This document shows positions 6,723 through 9,657 of a stretch of 9,657 nt of DNA, piece by piece. Under the pieces are notes generated by a model, which saw only the letters and a list, made by a program, of their open reading frames with translations, ran no database searches and had not been told where the DNA came from. Made by a program: the position numbers and the translations under genes. The stretch is from CBDULQ01 sp965368115 (lineage in GTDB: Bacteria > Pseudomonadota > Gammaproteobacteria > SZUA-229): positions 1-9,657 of the forward strand of contig CBDULQ010000139.1 of the NCBI GenBank assembly GCA_965368115.1, given 5' to 3'. Positions within the stretch are counted from its first letter, which is position 1. The number at the start of each line of letters is the position of its first letter.

Positions 6723-6797
6723 TGGGCCGTCGCCAAGCGGTAAGGCAACGGGTTTTGATCCCGTCATGCGGAGGTTCGAATCCTCCCGGCCCAGCCA
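6723..6797 (+). tRNA. tRNA-Gln (anticodon UUG)
   Basis: The 75-nt sequence folds as a complete cloverleaf. The acceptor stem is 6723-6729 with 6787-6793 (7 bp), the D arm contains AAGCGGTAAGG, and the anticodon stem ACGGG/CCCGT encloses loop TTTTGAT with anticodon TTG at 6755-6757. The T arm carries GGTTCGAATCC, the discriminator is G6794, and CCA is encoded at 6795-6797. Most of the body matches E. coli tRNA-Gln from memory. It lies between ispE and prs, as in Pseudomonas. A short T-run follows (6800-6804), but no separate terminator stem is clear. The upstream region holds direct and inverted fragments of this same tRNA. Confidence 0.97.
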
Positions 6798-6840
6798 TAT
6801 TTTTGAGGCGCGTTTTTTCACGAACACGCCAGGTAGTACC

Positions 6841-6856
6841 GGCGACTCCGGTCGCC
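6841..6856. repeat. Hairpin in the tRNA-Gln to prs spacer
   Basis: GGCGAC (6841-6846) and GTCGCC (6851-6856) form a 6-bp stem with loop TCCG. No T-tract follows, so an intrinsic terminator is unlikely. A second weak 6-bp stem-loop (6870-6875 with 6884-6889) lies further down the prs leader. The spacer from 6798 to the prs start holds no gene and no clear prs promoter; prs may be read from upstream. Confidence 0.4.
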
Positions 6857-6942
6857 AATCGCCAATGATATCAGTCATTCATCACTGATCCCTCGCCCGG
6901 CGCAACACCGAATTCTTGAGCAACCGCATTGCGAAACGAGCT

Positions 6943-7902
6943 GTGAGTCAATCCAATTCAGAGATGATGGTGTTCTCGGGCAACGCCAACCCGAAGCTGG
7001 CATCACGCATTGCCGATCACCTGAATATCACACTGGGCAAGGCGACCGTGCAGACCTTCAGTGACGATGAAATCAGCGTCGAAATCGAAGAAACGGTGCG
7101 CGGAAAAGACGTCTACATTATTCAGCCCACCTGTAAACCCGCCAACGACAATATTATGGAACTGCTGGTGATGGTCGACGCGTTGCGCCGTGCATCGGCT
7201 GCGCGCATCATCGCCGTGGTGCCTTACTACGGATATTCCCGTCAGGATCGTCGTCCCCGTTCTGCCCGTGTACCGATTACCGCCAAGGTGGTGGCCAATA
7301 TGTTCAGCGCCGTGGGCGTCGACCGGGTGCTGACCGTGGACCTGCATGCGGACCAGATCCAGGGCTTCTTCAATATGCCGGTGGACAACGTCTACGCTTC
7401 GCCGATCCTGCTCGGCGATATCTGGCGCCAGCGTTTCGAAAACCTGCTGGTGGTCTCTCCGGACGTGGGGGGCGTGGTACGCGCCCGCGCCCTGGCCAAA
7501 CGACTCGGCGATGCGGATCTGGCCATCATCGACAAACGTCGTCCCAAGGCGAATGTGGCCCAGGTGATGAACATCATCGGTGAAGTGGAAGGGCAGAACT
7601 GTGTGCTGGTGGACGACCTGGTCGATACTGCCGGTACCCTGTGCAAGGCTGCGGCGGCGCTCAAGGAGCACGGCGCACTGAGCGTATCCGCCTACTGTAC
7701 CCACCCGGTGCTGTCCGGTCCGGCGATCGACAACCTGAACAATTCGGTGCTGGACGAACTGGTGGTAACCGACACCATTCCGCTGACTCCGGAAGCCGAG
7801 GCCTGCCCCAAAATTCGTCAGCTATCCATCGCCACCATGCTGGCGGAGACCATACGCCGTATCCACTTCGACGAGTCGGTCAGCTCCATGTATATGGACT
7901 GA
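6943..7902 (+). CDS. prs: Ribose-phosphate pyrophosphokinase (PRPP synthase)
   Basis: Prs transfers pyrophosphate from ATP to ribose-5-phosphate, giving PRPP for purine, pyrimidine, histidine, tryptophan and NAD synthesis. From the GTG at 6943 the protein has 319 residues, close to the 315 of E. coli. Motifs are FSGNANP near the start, NVRGKD-like VRGKDVYIIQPT (52-63), the ATP-binding SRQDRRPRSARVPITAK (99-115), the metal-binding VDLHADQIQGFF (132-143), the catalytic-loop DKRRPKAN (197-204), and the PRPP-binding VLVDDLVDTAGTLC (221-234). The start is uncertain: the frame also opens at a TTG (6916, 328 aa) and at ATGs at 6964 and 6967 (312 and 311 aa), none with a clear Shine-Dalgarno. I prefer GTG 6943 because it gives a short polar extension before MMVFSGN like that of Pseudomonas. 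Conserved homology begins at MMVF, so 6964 is the main rival. Confidence 0.95.
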   Translation: MSQSNSEMMVFSGNANPKLASRIADHLNITLGKATVQTFSDDEISVEIEETVRGKDVYIIQPTCKPANDNIMELLVMVDALRRASAARIIAVVPYYGYSRQDRRPRSARVPITAKVVANMFSAVGVDRVLTVDLHADQIQGFFNMPVDNVYASPILLGDIWRQRFENLLVVSPDVGGVVRARALAKRLGDADLAIIDKRRPKANVAQVMNIIGEVEGQNCVLVDDLVDTAGTLCKAAAALKEHGALSVSAYCTHPVLSGPAIDNLNNSVLDELVVTDTIPLTPEAEACPKIRQLSIATMLAETIRRIHFDESVSSMYMD

Positions 7903-7950
7903 TCGCGGCAGGATACCGCTAAAAACCCGACTGATACCGGTAAATCGGCG

Positions 7951-7979
7951 TTTCCAGCCCGAAGTACATCGTGTATAAT
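7951..7979 (+). promoter_or_regulatory. Sigma70-type promoter for rplY
   Basis: A consensus -10 TATAAT (7974-7979) is preceded at 17 nt by TTTCCA (7951-7956, four of six to TTGACA). Transcription would start near 7986, giving a leader of about 60 nt before rplY. It lies in the 142-nt spacer after prs, where no clear terminator is visible. This is the best promoter match in the window and suggests rplY-pth can be expressed separately from prs. Confidence 0.6.
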
Positions 7980-8032
7980 CCGCCCTCCTTTTTTCCGCAT
8001 TCTCTATGGTCGCGTGGGGAATGCACTCTATA

Positions 8033-8037
8033 CGGAG
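8033..8037 (+). promoter_or_regulatory. rplY ribosome binding site
   Basis: CGGAG sits 7 nt upstream of the ATG at 8045. This decides the rplY start over the in-frame ATG at 8006, which would add 13 residues not expected in the family and has no such site. Confidence 0.75.
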
Positions 8038-8044
8038 TAATATC

Positions 8045-8680
8045 ATGGCTTCTATCCAACTAAACGCTGAACTGCGTACTGACCTGGGGAAAGGTGCGAG
8101 CCGCCGCCTGCGTCACGCAGAAAAAATGCCTGCCATCCTGTATGGCGGCGATAAAGAACCGGTGGGTCTAACCCTGCTGCAGAAAGACATTCGTGCGCTG
8201 CAGGACACCGAAACCTTCTATACCTCCATCATCGACCTGAATGTAGACGGCAAGGGCGAAAAAGTGGTTGTACGTGATGTACAGCATCATCCCTACAAAG
8301 CCGACATGATGCACATCGATTTCCAGCGCATCGACGACAAGCACAAGCTGCACATGCACGTTCCGCTGCACTTCGTGGGCGAAGAAAAATCGCCTGGCGT
8401 CAAGCTGCAGGGCGGTGCGGTCAGCCATCTGGTGATCGAAGTTGAAGTGGAATGTCTGCCGAAAGACATCCCGGAATTCATCGAAGTGGACATGTCTGCC
8501 ATGAACTCGGGCGACATTATTCACCTGTCCGATCTGAAACTGCCCGCCGGTGTCGAACTGATGCAGCTGAAGCAGGGCGAAGACCACGATACAGCGGTCT
8601 GCTCAGTCCATCCGCCGAAGGGTGGCGCGGCTGCAGCTGAAGAAGAAGAGGGCGGTGAAGAAGAAGCCGGCGAAGAATAA
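8045..8680 (+). CDS. rplY: 50S ribosomal protein L25, long CTC/TL5 type
   Basis: L25 binds 5S rRNA in the large ribosomal subunit. The 211-aa product has the N-terminal 5S-binding domain (about 1-93), with the typical LRTDLGKGASRRLRHAEKMPAILYGG segment and a conserved VVVRDVQHHPYKADMMHIDFQRI (74-96). The additional C-terminal beta domain (about 100-190) marks the long CTC class, not the roughly 94-aa E. coli form. It ends in a low-complexity Ala/Gly/Glu acidic tail from about residue 193. The start is set by CGGAG at 8033-8037. It lies between prs and pth, a common order, and pth follows 24 nt after its stop, so co-transcription is likely. Confidence 0.96.
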   Translation: MASIQLNAELRTDLGKGASRRLRHAEKMPAILYGGDKEPVGLTLLQKDIRALQDTETFYTSIIDLNVDGKGEKVVVRDVQHHPYKADMMHIDFQRIDDKHKLHMHVPLHFVGEEKSPGVKLQGGAVSHLVIEVEVECLPKDIPEFIEVDMSAMNSGDIIHLSDLKLPAGVELMQLKQGEDHDTAVCSVHPPKGGAAAAEEEEGGEEEAGEE

Positions 8681-8704
8681 GCCTGTTTCACACCGTAACA
8701 CCGG

Positions 8705-9289
8705 ATGACGGCGAAAACGGTCGACATTGCCCTGATCGCAGGGCTTGGCAACCCGGGGGCTCAGTATGAGCAAACCCGTCACAACGCCGGCTTCTGGTTC
8801 GTCGATGAAATTGCGCGCCTCAAGGGCGCGCAATTTCGTCCCGAGACGAAATTTTCCGGCGATGTCTGCAAGGTGAACCTGGAGGGCCGCGACGTGTGGC
8901 TGCTCAAGCCGGGCACCTTCATGAATCGCAGCGGCCAGGCCGTGCAGAAACTGGCGGCTTTCTACAAGATTTCCCCCGAACAGATTCTGGTGGTCCACGA
9001 TGAAATCGACCTGGACCCGGGCACCGCGCGCCTGAAAACCGGTGGCGGTCATGGCGGCAACAACGGCCTGCGCGATATCATTGCTCACATCGGTAAGGAT
9101 TTTCATCGCCTGCGCATTGGTGTCGGCCATCCCGGCAATAAAAACCTGGTGGCGGACTATGTGCTGCACCGCGCCGGCAAGGACGAACAAATCGCCATCG
9201 ACAACGCCATGGACGATGCATTACGTGCGTTGCCGTTATTGATGGAAGGCAGCTGGGAAAAAGCCGTGCATCGATTGCACAGTAGTTAA
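8705..9289 (+). CDS. pth: Peptidyl-tRNA hydrolase
   Basis: Pth cleaves the ester bond of peptidyl-tRNAs released prematurely from ribosomes, recycling the tRNA. The 194-aa protein has the family length and all key residues, at a constant +6 offset from E. coli: N16 in GLGNPG, catalytic H26 in TRHNAGF, N74 in KPGTFMNRSG, D99 in VVHDEIDLDPG, and N120 in GGGHGGNNGLRD. The ATG at 8705 lies 24 nt after rplY; the Shine-Dalgarno is weak. In related genomes ychF often follows, but here the window continues into at least 368 nt of non-coding repeats, and no terminator is evident directly after the stop. Confidence 0.98.
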   Translation: MTAKTVDIALIAGLGNPGAQYEQTRHNAGFWFVDEIARLKGAQFRPETKFSGDVCKVNLEGRDVWLLKPGTFMNRSGQAVQKLAAFYKISPEQILVVHDEIDLDPGTARLKTGGGHGGNNGLRDIIAHIGKDFHRLRIGVGHPGNKNLVADYVLHRAGKDEQIAIDNAMDDALRALPLLMEGSWEKAVHRLHSS

Positions 9290-9325
9290 TTAACGGCACA
9301 CAGCACAGCATACAGTTTCCCTCCC

Positions 9326-9370
9326 CCTGCACGGGGACGGACAAATAATACTTCCCCTCCCCCTTGAGGG
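9326..9370 (+). repeat. 45-nt direct repeat, copy 1
   Basis: This stretch matches 9613-9657 at 43 of 45 positions; the two differences are in the A-rich centre. It includes CCTGCACGGGGACGG and ends in a C-run with TTGA and a G-run. With two more bases it forms a CCCCC-TTGA-GGGGG hairpin (9359-9372). A second small stem, TCCCC/GGGGA, spans 9322-9337. It is non-coding and begins 36 nt after the pth stop. Confidence 0.8.
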
Positions 9371-9372
9371 GG

Positions 9373-9451
9373 CGACTGCATGGATGCAGGAGTTACGATG
9401 ACATGGATGTCATCGGTAGAATCGAGTCCGGAACGGAGATCGAGAGCGACG
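9373..9451. repeat. Dispersed hairpin element with tandem TGGA loops (second copy)
   Basis: Two consecutive hairpins share a TGGA tetraloop: CTGCA/TGCAG (9376-9389) and an 8-bp stem CGATGACA/TGTCATCG (9396-9415). A GTAGA, a GTCCGGAAC segment and TCGAGAGCGACG (9440-9451) follow. The same order of blocks occurs at 6582-6637 upstream of tRNA-Gln, except that the copy there lacks the second hairpin, a 23-nt insertion or deletion (9393-9415). One stem pair is C-G there and G-C here. This suggests a dispersed, structured intergenic repeat family. No protein is likely here. Confidence 0.6.
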
Positions 9452-9528
9452 CAGGAGCACAAGCCGAGAGGGTCAGGGAGTGGGTGCAAATCTCGGGAAA
9501 CCCCAGGTAAAAACCACCCTCACCCCAA

Positions 9529-9551
9529 CCCTCTCCCGTGAAGGGAGAGGG
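9529..9551. repeat. REP-like GC-rich hairpin
   Basis: CCCTCTCCC (9529-9537) and GGGAGAGGG (9543-9551) form a perfect 9-bp stem with loop GTGAA, preceded by CACCCTCACCCCAA. From memory, very similar intergenic hairpins recur in many proteobacterial genomes. No T-tract follows, so it is more likely a REP-type repeat than an intrinsic terminator, though it could block 3' exonucleases on the pth transcript. Confidence 0.6.
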
Positions 9552-9570
9552 AGAAAACAAGACAGCAAAA

Positions 9571-9592
9571 CACTTTCACAAAATGGAAAGTG
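9571..9592. repeat. 7-bp hairpin in the post-pth repeat region
   Basis: CACTTTC (9571-9577) pairs with GAAAGTG (9586-9592) around an 8-nt A-rich loop. The surroundings (about 9552-9612) are A-rich compared with the rest of the window. No T-tract follows directly. Function unknown. Confidence 0.35.
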
Positions 9593-9612
9593 CCGAATAA
9601 ACCGTTTCTTTT

Positions 9613-9657
9613 CCTGCACGGGGACGGACAAAAAACACTTCCCCTCCCCCTTGAGGG
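9613..9657 (+). repeat. 45-nt direct repeat, copy 2 (reaches the window edge)
   Basis: This is the second copy of 9326-9370, 287 nt downstream in the same orientation, and it stops only because the window ends. The next bases may continue into another copy of the unit at 9371-9451, so the region could be the start of a longer tandem array with a period of about 287 nt. That extension is inference. Confidence 0.8.

Noticed and set aside
6562..6797. A phage or island attachment site in tRNA-Gln
   Set aside because: The direct repeat is of the tRNA 5' end, only 161 nt apart, with no integrase or cargo between; integrating elements usually duplicate the 3' part.
6589..6888. A 99-codon plus-strand open frame spanning the ispE-prs spacer
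   Set aside because: It runs through the hairpin element and the entire tRNA-Gln, has no ribosome binding site, and encodes nothing recognisable.
8006..8044. An upstream in-frame ATG start for rplY at 8006
   Set aside because: The CGGAG at 8033-8037 and the conserved L25 N terminus support the ATG at 8045.
9286..9489. A 67-codon minus-strand open frame after pth
   Set aside because: It lies wholly in intergenic repeat DNA and its sequence simply follows the hairpins.
9529..9551. A rho-independent terminator of pth
   Set aside because: The stem is strong but no T-tract follows and it lies about 240 nt after the stop, so a REP-like repeat fits better.
9326..9657. A CRISPR array
   Set aside because: There are only two long repeat copies 287 nt apart, with no regular short spacers and no cas genes.

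Overview
This window is a chromosomal housekeeping segment from a GC-rich (about 60 percent by eye) gammaproteobacterium. The order is prmC-prfA-hemA on the minus strand, divergent from a TPR lipoprotein gene, lolB, ispE, tRNA-Gln, prs, rplY and pth on the plus strand. From memory this matches the Pseudomonas arrangement, including the TPR lipoprotein between hemA and lolB and a tRNA-Gln between ispE and prs. The same order fits other deep-branching gammaproteobacteria such as Chromatiales-like lineages. I do not assign a genus.

Minus-strand block (1-3031): hemA (glutamyl-tRNA reductase, first committed step of C5 tetrapyrrole synthesis), then prfA (release factor 1), then prmC (glutamine methyltransferase that modifies the RF1 GGQ motif). 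PrmC is cut by the window edge after 221 codons. The hemA-prfA gap is 5 nt and prfA and prmC overlap by 4 nt, so this is very probably one operon, with an enzyme and its substrate translationally coupled.

Divergent intergenic region (3032-3300): 269 nt, locally AT-rich, with a 12-bp perfect palindrome. It must hold the promoters of both blocks, but no promoter is convincing by eye.

Plus-strand block (3301-9289): a 588-aa TPR lipoprotein of unassigned function, LolB (outer-membrane lipoprotein receptor), IspE (MEP-pathway kinase, start overlapping lolB in TAATG), tRNA-Gln(UUG), Prs (PRPP synthase), ribosomal protein L25 of the long CTC type with an acidic tail, and peptidyl-tRNA hydrolase. 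A good sigma70-like promoter lies directly upstream of rplY.

The unusual parts are non-coding. Between ispE and tRNA-Gln is a scrambled tRNA-derived region: a direct copy of the first 20 nt of the tRNA, an inverted copy of its first 12 nt, and a 19-nt perfect inverted copy of its anticodon-arm region. The first two bracket a hairpin-bearing element. A related element recurs after pth, differing by one compensated stem base pair and by an extra 23-nt hairpin module. The last 370 nt are a mosaic of short intergenic repeats, including a 45-nt direct repeat (43/45 identical) and a 9-bp GC-rich hairpin. No novel protein system is visible; the tRNA-Gln leader and the dispersed hairpin family are the parts worth following up.
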